This document shows positions 21,444 through 29,864 of a stretch of 33,730 nucleotides of DNA, in pieces. The position numbers were made by a program, and so were the translations under genes. Numbering within the stretch: the stretch's first letter is position 1; each line of letters starts with the position of its first letter. This DNA is from Phycisphaerae bacterium (GTDB lineage Bacteria; Planctomycetota; Phycisphaerae; UBA1845; JAFGLZ01): the NCBI GenBank assembly GCA_016927755.1, contig JAFGLZ010000205.1, positions 1 through 33,730 of the forward strand, given 5' to 3'. The notes beneath the pieces are model-generated. The model did not search any database and was not told where the DNA came from. It saw nothing but the letters and a program-made list of their open reading frames with translations.

Positions 21444-23363
21444 TCAGGGGCCCTGCGCCGGCCGCGATCCAGCCGATCCATGCGCCTGCCTTTCGACACC
21501 TGGCAGCGCCATCTCGAGCATGGGACACGGCGGTACCTTCGGCATAGTCTCCAAGAGGTGCCGAAAGGCCGGCTCTAGCCCGGCCTTGTCGGCGACGTCC
21601 TTGGGGAATCCGGGCGATTCCGGCGATATGCCCAGGACGTTGTCGCGGAACGTCATCCACTCTTGTTTGCTCTGGTTGTATCGGATCGGCGCTCCCGCCG
21701 TGTCGTAGATGACGTTGCCCTCTACCGTGAAGGCCTTGCTGCCCTGGTCGAAGAAGATCCCGTTGTTCGGTGCCCGCCCGGCGAACTTGCTGCGACGGAC
21801 GGCGTGGATGTGGTTACCTCGGATGGTTGTTCCGGGCTGCAGGCCGAGCGTGTAGATGCCGCCGCCGTCGGCCAGGAGCATCATGGCGTCGTGAATGTGA
21901 TTGTACTCGATGAGGTTCTGGCGGCATGACGTCGGCTTGTCGTTCCAGCTCCAGCCGACCGAGACAGTTGAGTAGAGGAATCTCCGCACGACGTTGTGAG
22001 TGATCCGTGTTCGCGCGGCGATGCCGACCCAGATCCCGTGCGCCGAGAAGTGGACCAGTCCGCCGTCCGAGATGACGTTGTTGGCCACGACGTTTCCCGC
22101 GGGCAGGACGTGCTCGGGCACGTCGTTGGCGCTGCGAGCGCTCAGGCCGACCATGATCCCGCCTCCGCCGAGATCGAACACTCGGCACCCGACCACGGCA
22201 TTGTGCCGGCAGCCGGGGCCTAGCCTGACAGCATAGGCGCCGAGGTGCGCGAGCGTACACGACTCGAGGCCGCACCAGCGGGCGCCTTCCGCCTCGATCG
22301 CCGCGGGCAGGTCGACCATGCCCTGGGCCGAGCTGTAGCCCTTTTCGGGGAGATTCCAGGACGTGTGGCAGAACGTGATGCCCCGGAACATCACATGCTC
22401 GACGAACCGTTTGCGCTTCACGTCACCGGCCAGGCGGACCAGGTTCTCCAGGCGCGGCGCAACCACCGTGGCGCGTGTCATATCCTCGCCCTGAGCCGGT
22501 CGGTAGCTCAACGTTCCGGTCGGTCGGTTGAGGTACCACTCACCGGGGTTGCCGAAGGCCTCCTTGACGTTCTCGGCGTAGTACGGGTTCCGGCCGTCCT
22601 TCCACCAGTGACCGATGCGGTAGACGGGGTACCCGGTGAACTTGACGACGTGCTTGTCCATGTCGAGCTTGGCGATGCGGAGCCTGGACGCGCTCCAATC
22701 GTGCAAGGCGACGATCTCGACGTCATCGAGATTATGCCATCGCTCGATATCGCCGGGGCAGAATCGGAACTCGTCCTGGCTCTGGCGGTGTCGCTGCGGG
22801 TTCTTGAAGACGGGAGCGTTCGTCAGTCCGGCGATCACGAACGCGCCCTTGCTAGGGCGGTAGCGGCGTTGATAGTCCGGCTGTCCCTGACGCCTAACGA
22901 AGAGTTGCCGAAAGTCGAGCCTCCCCGCTTTGACCTCGGGCAGCGTCGTGCCCCACGTGCCATGGCCGTCCTGCTCCCATCCCGTGATCACCACGCCTCC
23001 GCTGATCACGGGCGTTTCGTCCTTGTACGCTGCGTAGGTTACGGGGCACTCGGGGGAGCCCGAGTCCTCCGGCGTCAGCGTCAACGGTTGATCCAGTCGG
23101 TAGGTCCCGCCTCGCAGGCACACGGTTACGGGGCGAGTCAGCACGCTGCCGCGGGCGCGCTTGATCTGGCGGACGGCATCTCGCGCCCGGTGCAACGTCG
23201 CGAACGGCCCGTCGGTTCCGCGCGCGTTCGGGGAGGCCAGTCCGCCCGACCAGGCGTCTCTTCCGTTTGGCGCGACGTAGAACACCGTTTCCGCGGCTTG
23301 ACCCGTTGCGGCCCAGGTGATCGTTGTCACCAGCATCAACACGTGCGTCGTCACTTGTCTCAT
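21444..23363 (-). CDS. GH141-like right-handed parallel beta-helix protein
   Basis: A 639-residue secreted protein with a signal peptide (HVLMLVTTITWAATGQAA). The motif FYVAPNGRDAWSGGLASP, then ATLHRARDAVRQIKR and PEDSGSPECPVTYAAYKDE, matches the paralogue at 16597-19242 closely. It lacks that protein's CBM-like insert and continues directly to LDFRQLFVRRQGQPD. The beta-helix coils follow (NVVANNVISDGGLVHFSAHG, NLIEYNHIHDAMMLLADGGG). The ATG overlaps the stop of the nucleosidase gene as ATGA, so translation is coupled. It is likely a glycosidase for a complex heteropolysaccharide; linkage and sugar are unknown. Confidence 0.82.
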   Translation of the reverse strand: MRQVTTHVLMLVTTITWAATGQAAETVFYVAPNGRDAWSGGLASPNARGTDGPFATLHRARDAVRQIKRARGSVLTRPVTVCLRGGTYRLDQPLTLTPEDSGSPECPVTYAAYKDETPVISGGVVITGWEQDGHGTWGTTLPEVKAGRLDFRQLFVRRQGQPDYQRRYRPSKGAFVIAGLTNAPVFKNPQRHRQSQDEFRFCPGDIERWHNLDDVEIVALHDWSASRLRIAKLDMDKHVVKFTGYPVYRIGHWWKDGRNPYYAENVKEAFGNPGEWYLNRPTGTLSYRPAQGEDMTRATVVAPRLENLVRLAGDVKRKRFVEHVMFRGITFCHTSWNLPEKGYSSAQGMVDLPAAIEAEGARWCGLESCTLAHLGAYAVRLGPGCRHNAVVGCRVFDLGGGGIMVGLSARSANDVPEHVLPAGNVVANNVISDGGLVHFSAHGIWVGIAARTRITHNVVRRFLYSTVSVGWSWNDKPTSCRQNLIEYNHIHDAMMLLADGGGIYTLGLQPGTTIRGNHIHAVRRSKFAGRAPNNGIFFDQGSKAFTVEGNVIYDTAGAPIRYNQSKQEWMTFRDNVLGISPESPGFPKDVADKAGLEPAFRHLLETMPKVPPCPMLEMALPGVERQAHGSAGSRPAQGP

Positions 23364-24229
23364 TCTCCGGTCTTGCCTTGTGTCGTGGCGTGTTCGCTTG
23401 CCAGCAGCTCGACGATCTTCATCGCAAGGCTGGCCGAGTGGTACGCGGCGACACGGCGAAACTGCCGCATGTCCTGTCTGGCCTGCTCGTCAGCCCGGTC
23501 GCTGAGGCCGCGGATCACGAGGCAGGGGACGTCTTGCTGGAAGCATATCTGCGCGACGGCCGCGCCTTCCATCTCGACGGCGTCTGCCCGGAAGGCCTTC
23601 TGGATCTCGAGCCGTTTTGCGGTCACGGCGACGAACGAGTCCCCGGAGGCGATCACGCCTTGGTGAAAGCGTGGCGGACGCTTGCCATCTTCCCAGGTCA
23701 GCGGCTCCAGTTGGAGCTGTGTGCCGGCGGCTTTCGCGATCGCCAGTAATCGCTTGTCGGCGGGAATGAAACGGGGGTTCCGGACGGCGTTGAGGGGGTT
23801 CCTGACGGCGATGTGATGATTACCCTCGGCCGTCATGATGCGGAGATCGTGCTGTGTGGTCTCGGCGCCGATGACGAGGTCGCCCGGTCGCAGTTCCGGG
23901 TTCGCGCTGCCGGCGATCCCCGTGAAGATCACTTCCGAGGGGCGGTAGTGGTCGAGCAGCAGCGTGGTCGTCATCGCGGCGTTGACCTTGCCCACGCCGG
24001 TGTCGGCGACGACGACCTTCCGCCCCTTCAGTCGTCCGATCGTGAACGTGATGTTCAGGTGGTGCTCGTACCGCTTTGGCTCGATCGCCTCGAGCAGCGG
24101 CGTTGTCTCGATCTCCATCGCGCCGAGAATCGCGGTGACGCACTCGGCGCGTGAGTCCGCGCCGGTGACGGCGGGGGCGGGCAGGAGGATGCAACACGCG
24201 GCGACGGCGATCGGTGTTAACGGCTTCAT
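23360..24229 (-). CDS. exported MTA/SAH nucleosidase-like (PNP/UDP family) protein
   Basis: A 289-residue protein that begins with a signal peptide (IAVAACCILLPAPAVTGA) before a complete nucleosidase domain. Key stretches are AILGAMEIETTPLL, FTGIAGSANPELRPGDLVIG, ASGDSFVAV, AVEMEGAAVAQ and RGLSDRADEQA. These carry the two glutamates and the aspartate that act in MTA/SAH nucleosidase. Normal MtnN is cytoplasmic and about 230 residues long, so the export signal is the odd point. The ATG at 24229 has GGAG about 10 nt upstream. It is the gene before a coupled GH141-like glycosidase. A periplasmic role in salvaging nucleosides is plausible. Confidence 0.82.
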   Translation of the reverse strand: MKPLTPIAVAACCILLPAPAVTGADSRAECVTAILGAMEIETTPLLEAIEPKRYEHHLNITFTIGRLKGRKVVVADTGVGKVNAAMTTTLLLDHYRPSEVIFTGIAGSANPELRPGDLVIGAETTQHDLRIMTAEGNHHIAVRNPLNAVRNPRFIPADKRLLAIAKAAGTQLQLEPLTWEDGKRPPRFHQGVIASGDSFVAVTAKRLEIQKAFRADAVEMEGAAVAQICFQQDVPCLVIRGLSDRADEQARQDMRQFRRVAAYHSASLAMKIVELLASEHATTQGKTGE

Positions 24230-24257
24230 TCGCGTGGTTCTCCAGACGGCGATGAGG

Positions 24258-25469
24258 TCATGACTTGCCGCGCTCACGATACGCCGCGGCGAGACCGCCC
24301 GAGGCGGTCTCGCGATAGAGCGATGGCAGGTCATGTCCCGTCTGCCGCATGACGGTCACGACCTCGTCGAAGGGGATGCGGTGGGAACCGTCGGACAGCA
24401 AGGCGTACTGGGCGCAGGTCATGGCCCTTGCGGCCGCGAAGGCGTTTCGCTCGATGCAGGGGATCTGGACCAAACCGGCGACCGGGTCGCACGTCAGGCC
24501 CATGTGGTGCTCCAGGGCCATCTCGGCGGCATACTCGGCCTGCCTGGCCGCCCCGCCCAGGAGTTGCACGGCCGCCCCGGCGGCCATCGCGCAGGCGGTG
24601 CCGATTTCGCCTTGACACCCCACCTCCGCACCGGAGATCGAGGCGTTGTGCTTGACGAGATTGCCGATGAGACCGGCTGTCGCCAGTCCGCGGAGGATCG
24701 AGCCCTCTCCACAATCGACGGTCTCCTTCAGGAAGCGGAGCACCGACGGGACCACGCCGCACGAACCGCACGTCGGTGCCGTGACGATCAGGCCCCCGGC
24801 GGCATTCTCCTCGGCGGCGGCCAGGGCATAAGCCGAGAGCAGGCCCGTTCGCCTCAGGTGCGTCCCGGCCTCGTGCGCCTTTCGATAGAACGACCAGGCT
24901 TTGCGGGCCAGGCCGAGACCGCCCGGCAGGACGCCCTCGGCGTGAATACCTCGTTCCACCGACGCCTGCATCACGTGCCAGACGTCGCGGAGAAACGACC
25001 GGATCTCTGTACCCTCGCGCAGTTCGACGTATTCCCACAGGGCCTGGCCCGTCTCCTCGGACCAGGCAAGGATGTCCTTCATTGCATTCAGGTCGTAGGC
25101 GCTGGTCTTGGGCGTGGGCGTCTCACCCTCGCCCCGCAGACTGCCGCCGCCGATGCTGTAGCCCTGCCACGACGCGAGCATGGCGCCAGCGGCGTCGAGC
25201 GCCTCGAATCGCAGGCCGTTTGGGTGGCCCGGCAGCTCTTCGTTGGGCTTCCAGACGAACTCGACGGGTGCAGGGGACAGTGCCTCGGCCACGACGACGT
25301 CGGTCAGGTGTCCCTTGCCCGTGGCCGCCAGGCTGCCGTAGAGGGTCACGCGGAATCGCGAGGTGTCAGCATGCTTGCCACCGAATTGCTCGGCCGCTTT
25401 GCGCGGCCCCATCGTGTGACTGCTGGAGGGTCCGGTGCCGATGCGGTAGAGCTCTCGTATGGATTCCAT
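24258..25469 (-). CDS. sdaA: L-serine ammonia-lyase (single-chain, iron-sulfur type)
   Basis: A 403-residue enzyme that turns L-serine into pyruvate and ammonia. The N-terminal beta domain starts SIRELYRIGTGPSSSHTMGPRKA. The alpha domain has the [4Fe-4S] cysteines in PTCGSCGVVPSVLRF, GCQGEIGTACAMAAG and LTCDPVAGLVQIPCIERNA. The fused beta-alpha order is that of the SdaA/SdaB type. The ATG at 25469 is chosen as it begins the conserved domain; a GTG at 25490 is an alternative, and neither has a strong ribosome binding site. It lies between a sialidase-like and a nucleosidase gene. How serine use fits this neighbourhood is unclear. Confidence 0.92.
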   Translation of the reverse strand: MESIRELYRIGTGPSSSHTMGPRKAAEQFGGKHADTSRFRVTLYGSLAATGKGHLTDVVVAEALSPAPVEFVWKPNEELPGHPNGLRFEALDAAGAMLASWQGYSIGGGSLRGEGETPTPKTSAYDLNAMKDILAWSEETGQALWEYVELREGTEIRSFLRDVWHVMQASVERGIHAEGVLPGGLGLARKAWSFYRKAHEAGTHLRRTGLLSAYALAAAEENAAGGLIVTAPTCGSCGVVPSVLRFLKETVDCGEGSILRGLATAGLIGNLVKHNASISGAEVGCQGEIGTACAMAAGAAVQLLGGAARQAEYAAEMALEHHMGLTCDPVAGLVQIPCIERNAFAAARAMTCAQYALLSDGSHRIPFDEVVTVMRQTGHDLPSLYRETASGGLAAAYRERGKS

Positions 25470-25590
25470 TGGCACGTCTCGGGTGGCCACGAAACCAGTA
25501 TTATGGCAGCGGAACGTGATCGGGGCAAAGGAGACGGGCGCCTCCCGACTACCGGGGCCCAGGTCCGTGAGGCACCGCGTTCATCTCCGA

Positions 25591-26772
25591 TCACTTCAGG
25601 CACGGTTCGCCGTAAACGACGGTCGAGTCGCCCTGATAGAACCACGTGACGGGCAGCACCTGCAGCCGCCAGGAGTAGGCATTCTTCATGGTGAGCGACT
25701 TGCTGTAGGTCACGACGGCCCACTTGTCCTCGACGCAGCAGACGTTTGCCATGGTGATCTTACCGCCGAAGTCGAACGCTCCGTCAAGATGCCTCAAGTT
25801 CGCCCATGATCGGCCTTCGTCCCTCGAGATGAGCGAGGAGATGAAATTGCGGGGGAACGGGCCGGAGATCTCGTCTTGCGGTGCCCAGTTGTAGATGAGC
25901 AGGAGATCGCCCGTTGGCAGGCGTTTGAGCGTCACCATCGAGCCGGGCGAGGGGATGCCGCTCGATTCCGGCTTCGACCAAGTCGCGCCTTTGTCGGCGG
26001 AGAAGCTCCGATAGATCCAACCCAGGTAGTCCCGCATGAACATCAGGAGCCGGCCGTCCTTCAGTTCGATGACGGCGGGTTCCTCCGCGGCCGGGTCGGT
26101 CTTGCGCCCGCTCGAGCCCTTCGGCGTCGAGATGAGCTCGGTTCTCTTCCAGGTCTTGCCGCGGTCGTCGGAGTAGAGGACGTAGGCGTGAGACGATGCG
26201 AGCCGGTCCATGCTGACCCAGGAGGGGAGGATGATCCGTCCGGTCGAGAGCTGGATCGCTCGATCGCAGGACGACCCGCCGTAGCCCACGTACGGTAGTT
26301 TGGTTGGGTCGCTCCACGTCTTACCGTTGTCGATGGAGCTTCGCATCCATGAACCGCAGTCGTCGAAGCTGTTCTTGACGGCAAAGAAGCAGAGCAGGTC
26401 GCCGGTATCGAGTCGAAGCAGGGAGGGCGACATGACGTTCTGCTTGCCGATATTCTCCTGGAAGACCTTGGCCTTGTCCTGGGGCGTCCAAGTGACTCCG
26501 CCATCGATCGATTCGAACCCCAGGATCGTCGCGGTGCTGTTGTCGTGTCCCCCGTGGCCGAAGGCGGTGACAAGCATTAGCAGGTGTTTCTTGCCGTCGA
26601 GAGCGATCGTCGTGCCCTCGGACCATCGATAGACGCCCCGCGGACTCGGGTCGTGCGGAAAGAGGACCTTGTCGACGAGCTTCTCAACCGCGATTGCGGA
26701 TGGGCACCACGCCAGGGGAAAGTAAGTGATCATCGCTGCAGACAACTTGATGCGTTCCGCCCTACTCATCAT
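25591..26772 (-). CDS. secreted BNR-repeat sialidase-like protein
   Basis: A 393-residue protein with a signal peptide and a six-bladed beta-propeller marked by five Asp-boxes: SIDGGVTW, SIDNGKTW, SDDRGKTW, SADKGATW and SRDEGRSW. Other sialidase-fold features are YRWSEGTTIAL and AAEEPAVIELKDGRLLMFMRD, the latter resembling the EP.. segment before a catalytic region. The start has AAGGAG 4 nt upstream of two adjacent ATGs. Many planctomycete proteins of this family act on sialic acids or on sulfated or other acidic glycans, or are non-catalytic. The arginine triad was not verified, so the specific activity is not claimed. Confidence 0.8.
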   Translation of the reverse strand: MMSRAERIKLSAAMITYFPLAWCPSAIAVEKLVDKVLFPHDPSPRGVYRWSEGTTIALDGKKHLLMLVTAFGHGGHDNSTATILGFESIDGGVTWTPQDKAKVFQENIGKQNVMSPSLLRLDTGDLLCFFAVKNSFDDCGSWMRSSIDNGKTWSDPTKLPYVGYGGSSCDRAIQLSTGRIILPSWVSMDRLASSHAYVLYSDDRGKTWKRTELISTPKGSSGRKTDPAAEEPAVIELKDGRLLMFMRDYLGWIYRSFSADKGATWSKPESSGIPSPGSMVTLKRLPTGDLLLIYNWAPQDEISGPFPRNFISSLISRDEGRSWANLRHLDGAFDFGGKITMANVCCVEDKWAVVTYSKSLTMKNAYSWRLQVLPVTWFYQGDSTVVYGEPCLK

Positions 26773-26900
26773 GCTTCTCCTTCATCGCATTCGGCAACCA
26801 CACTCCCGCAGCCGGTTCGAACACCCATCGTAACGCAGGGGGCGTTCCCGCTGCTCCCGAATGCTCCGCCTCGTTCCACCGGTCGGATTGGCCAAAGGTC

Positions 26901-28058
26901 CTATGCCAGCGGTCCGTCGCGTTCTGCCTGATCTTGGATTGCCTTTAGGTATACGCCGACGGTTCGCTCCGCGATGGCTTCGTTGCTGTATTCGCGACGG
27001 GCCTTAGCGCGGCCCTCTCTTCCCATCGAGCAACGCATGCCATCGTTGCTCAGCAGCTTCATGACCTGCTCGGCGAATCCCGTCACGTCATCCAGCTCTG
27101 CCAGCAGTCCTGTTCGCCCATCATCAACCATGTAAGGAATCCCGCAGATGCGCGTTGCGACAACTGGCTTGCCGGCCGCCATCGCTTCGCCGATGACGCA
27201 GGGCGCCGTCTCCTGGCGAGTCATGAGGACGAGCACGGAACATCGCCGGTATTCTTCACAGAGCTGGTCTACGTCGGCCTTTCCGACGAAGTCCACGTTG
27301 GCCTCGAGTTGAGCCGTTGCCACGTATTGCCTGACCGTATCGAGGTACGGACTCGGGTTCGCGCTGCCGACAAGGCGAAGCCTCACGTTCGGAAAACGCC
27401 CACGGACGACATCCACGACGCGCAGCAGCTCGAGCGTGGCCTTGCGAGGGCCTACGTGGCCTACGAATAACAGGCGTTCGGGTTCTCCCTGACGGTCCTC
27501 TATCTCGAAGAAGCGATCATCGACTACATTGGGAATCGATTCGATCTGACCATCCGTTAGGCTGCCGAGTTCCCGTTCGGCGTAGGGGCTGATCGAGATC
27601 AGGTACCGGGCCTCTCGGATAGCTTTCCGGTAGTAGTGCCAGTGAAAGCGATCGTTCAGCCTGGAGACTATGCCACGCCTAAACTGGGCTTCCTTGTGAA
27701 ACAGGCCGTGTACGGTGAGCACGCAGGGAACGCCGGTGGCGCGGACCTGCCACGCGTAGACGGGCTCTTGGGCGTGAATGACATCCGGTCGCACGGCGTC
27801 AATGATTCGGACGACGTCTCGCTTGCGGAGGGTGACGCTCTGAACGGCGGCGGGGATGCGCCAGTCGCGGACGGTGTGTACCGCGAGACCGTCGAGTTCG
27901 ACGGTCTCCGTCCTGGGGATTCCGAAGTTCTGTGCGATGACGTGGACCTCGTGGCCTAGCTGGCGGGCGAGAACACGAGCGAGCAGGCAGGTGACCTTCT
28001 CCTGCCCTCCCGTGATGACATCGCGGACCGGATAGTATCCGATCAAGGCTATGCGCAT
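26901..28058 (-). CDS. GT4-family glycosyltransferase
   Basis: A 385-residue GT-B enzyme. The N-terminus MRIALIGYYPVRDVITGGQEK has the GGQE acceptor-side loop; the C-terminal half shows LFVGHVGPRKATLELLRVVD and the retaining-GT4 signature RQETAPCVIGEAMAAGKPVV (E-x7-E type). It transfers a nucleotide-activated sugar to a surface glycan. It is a close paralogue of the enzyme at 31552-32712: both open with the same MR-ALIG-YPV-DVITGGQEK pattern and have almost equal lengths. GCAGGG lies upstream of the start at 28058. It faces the divergent hddA gene. Donor may be GDP-heptose, by context only. Confidence 0.88.
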   Translation of the reverse strand: MRIALIGYYPVRDVITGGQEKVTCLLARVLARQLGHEVHVIAQNFGIPRTETVELDGLAVHTVRDWRIPAAVQSVTLRKRDVVRIIDAVRPDVIHAQEPVYAWQVRATGVPCVLTVHGLFHKEAQFRRGIVSRLNDRFHWHYYRKAIREARYLISISPYAERELGSLTDGQIESIPNVVDDRFFEIEDRQGEPERLLFVGHVGPRKATLELLRVVDVVRGRFPNVRLRLVGSANPSPYLDTVRQYVATAQLEANVDFVGKADVDQLCEEYRRCSVLVLMTRQETAPCVIGEAMAAGKPVVATRICGIPYMVDDGRTGLLAELDDVTGFAEQVMKLLSNDGMRCSMGREGRAKARREYSNEAIAERTVGVYLKAIQDQAERDGPLA

Positions 28059-28212
28059 GGAACAGCCCTGCCTTCTTGTATGGTGTCAATCGTGGCCGAC
28101 GGGCACCAACGCATCGCCAGCATCGGCGCCGGCGACTCAGCGATTCCTTGGTATCGCGCTCTGCCTACTGTCACCATGTTCCTTCTCCGTCTGATCGGCT
28201 GGTTGTTCCCGT

Positions 28213-28241
28213 TTGACACGAATTAGCCGGCTTCATATAGT
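28213..28241 (+). promoter_or_regulatory. near-consensus sigma70 promoter of hddA
   Basis: TTGACA (28213-28218) and TATAGT (28236-28241) are separated by exactly 17 nt. The predicted start near 28248 leaves a short leader of about 45 nt to the ATG at 28293, which has GGAGG 6 nt upstream. The -35 is a perfect match and the -10 matches TATAAT at five of six bases. Confidence 0.7.
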
Positions 28242-28292
28242 GCGCCCGCGCATCGAGGATGCTCCTTTCATCGCATCCGTCGGAGGTCAAGC

Positions 28293-29267
28293 ATGATCAT
28301 ATCACGTACGCCGCTTCGGGCCAGCTTCGCGGGCGGGGGAACGGATCTGGCGGAGTTCTATAGCCAGGAGGCCGGGGCCGTCTGCAGCACCGCTATCGAC
28401 AAGTACATGTACATCACCGTGAATCGCCGCTTCGACGAGACGATCCGCGTGAGCTATTCCAAGACCGAGATCGTCAACAACATTGAGGAGTTGCAGCACG
28501 AGCTCGTTCGCGAGGCGCTTCGGGTCACCGGCGTGACCAAGCAGATCGAGATCACGTCCATCGCCGACATCCCCGCCGGAACGGGCATGGGCTCGTCGAG
28601 CACGTTCACCGTGGGGCTGCTCAACGCCTTGTACGCCTATCAGGGCCAGTACGTCTCGGACGAGCAACTTGCGGCCGAAGCCTGCCAGATCGAGATCGAC
28701 GAGGTGGGCGAGCCGATCGGCAAGCAGGACCAGTACATCGCCGCCTACGGTGGGCTCAAGTATATCCAGTTCAACCCGGACGAGACGGTGTTCGTCGACC
28801 CGGTCATCTGCACGCAGGAGGCCAAACAGGAACTCGGCGCCAATCTGATGATGTTCTACACGGGCACCACGCGCAAGGCCTCAGACATCCTGACGCAGCA
28901 AAAGGAAGACACCGGCAAGAAGCTCGATGTCCTTAAGAAGATGCGGGACCTGGCCGGGGAGATTCGCAAGGTTCTGATTCGAGGAACTCACCTGGCTGAG
29001 TTCGGCGAGATCTTGAATGAGGGTTGGCTGCTCAAGAAGAGCCTCGTGGCCACGATTGCCAACACGGAAATCGATGATTGGTACGATGCGGCCCGCGACG
29101 CCGGCGCGCTAGGCGGCAAGCTTCTCGGCGCCGGCGGCGGCGGCTTCCTTCTTCTCTATGTCGAGCGACAGAACCAGGACCGTGTCCGTGAGGCGCTTTC
29201 GCAGCTCAAGGAGTTGCCGTTTCACCTGGAGCCGCAGGGGACGAAGATCATCTACGTGGGGGGGTGA
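28293..29267 (+). CDS. hddA: D-glycero-alpha-D-manno-heptose 7-phosphate kinase (GHMP family)
   Basis: A 324-residue GHMP kinase. The N-terminus ISRTPLRASFAGGGTDLAEFY and the ATP loop DIPAGTGMGSSSTFTVGLL are characteristic of the HddA/galactokinase-like group, and the C-terminal motif LGGKLLGAGGGGFLLLYV is GHMP motif 3. It phosphorylates the anomeric position of D-glycero-D-manno-heptose 7-phosphate, giving the 1,7-bisphosphate in the GDP-heptose pathway. The other three enzymes of that pathway lie within 5 kb, which supports the substrate. The gene is the only plus-strand one of this cluster and is driven from its own strong promoter. Confidence 0.88.
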   Translation: MIISRTPLRASFAGGGTDLAEFYSQEAGAVCSTAIDKYMYITVNRRFDETIRVSYSKTEIVNNIEELQHELVREALRVTGVTKQIEITSIADIPAGTGMGSSSTFTVGLLNALYAYQGQYVSDEQLAAEACQIEIDEVGEPIGKQDQYIAAYGGLKYIQFNPDETVFVDPVICTQEAKQELGANLMMFYTGTTRKASDILTQQKEDTGKKLDVLKKMRDLAGEIRKVLIRGTHLAEFGEILNEGWLLKKSLVATIANTEIDDWYDAARDAGALGGKLLGAGGGGFLLLYVERQNQDRVREALSQLKELPFHLEPQGTKIIYVGG

Positions 29268-29285
29268 AGGTCGCTTGCCCGGCCG

Positions 29286-29864
29286 TCACCGGGCGTCGTT
29301 CGATAGAATCAAGTCAACTGCCGCGCTCAGGTCGGGCACGAGGTGGTCGGGCGCCACATCGTACTTCCCATCCAAGCATCCGTACCCCGTTTGAACGCCG
29401 ATCGTGGCGCAGCCGGCGTTTCGTCCAGTCTGGATATCGCTAGTTGTGTCGCCGACGATGGCGCATCGTTTGAGCGATAGACGCAGGTCCGCGCAAGCCT
29501 GTTCGAGCATACCGATGCCGGGCTTGCGGCACCGACAGGGGATTCGGTAGGCGGGGTTCCCGTCCTTGTGGTGAGTCTCCGGATGGTGCGGGCAGAAGTA
29601 GACGGCGTCCAGCGCCGCGCCGGCGCGATCCCGGAGCATCTCCCGCAAGCGTTCGTGGATCTCGCGGACGTCATCTTCCGTGCACAGGTTCCTCGCGACG
29701 ACCGGTTGATTGGTGACGACGATCACGGGCAACCGCGCGTCGTTGAGTCGCCGAATCGCCTCGGCCGCGCCCGGAATCAGCTCGAGCTGATCGGGCCGGT
29801 GGAGAAGATCGACCTCCTCGTTCACGACGCCGTCACGATCGAGAAATACGCCCTCTACCTTCAT
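29286..29864 (-). CDS. gmhB: D,D-heptose 1,7-bisphosphate phosphatase
   Basis: A 192-residue HAD-superfamily enzyme. Motif I is GVFLDRDGVVNEEV, motif II VIVVTNQP, and motif IV IVGDTTSDIQTG. The zinc ligands appear as FCPHHPE and PCRCRKP, the Cys-His-Cys-Cys arrangement typical of GmhB. It removes the 7-phosphate from heptose 1,7-bisphosphate. Its ATG at 29864 lies 32 nt inside the hddC gene, with AAGG upstream, so translation is probably coupled. The assignment is firm from motifs and from its neighbours. Confidence 0.92.
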   Translation of the reverse strand: MKVEGVFLDRDGVVNEEVDLLHRPDQLELIPGAAEAIRRLNDARLPVIVVTNQPVVARNLCTEDDVREIHERLREMLRDRAGAALDAVYFCPHHPETHHKDGNPAYRIPCRCRKPGIGMLEQACADLRLSLKRCAIVGDTTSDIQTGRNAGCATIGVQTGYGCLDGKYDVAPDHLVPDLSAAVDLILSNDAR

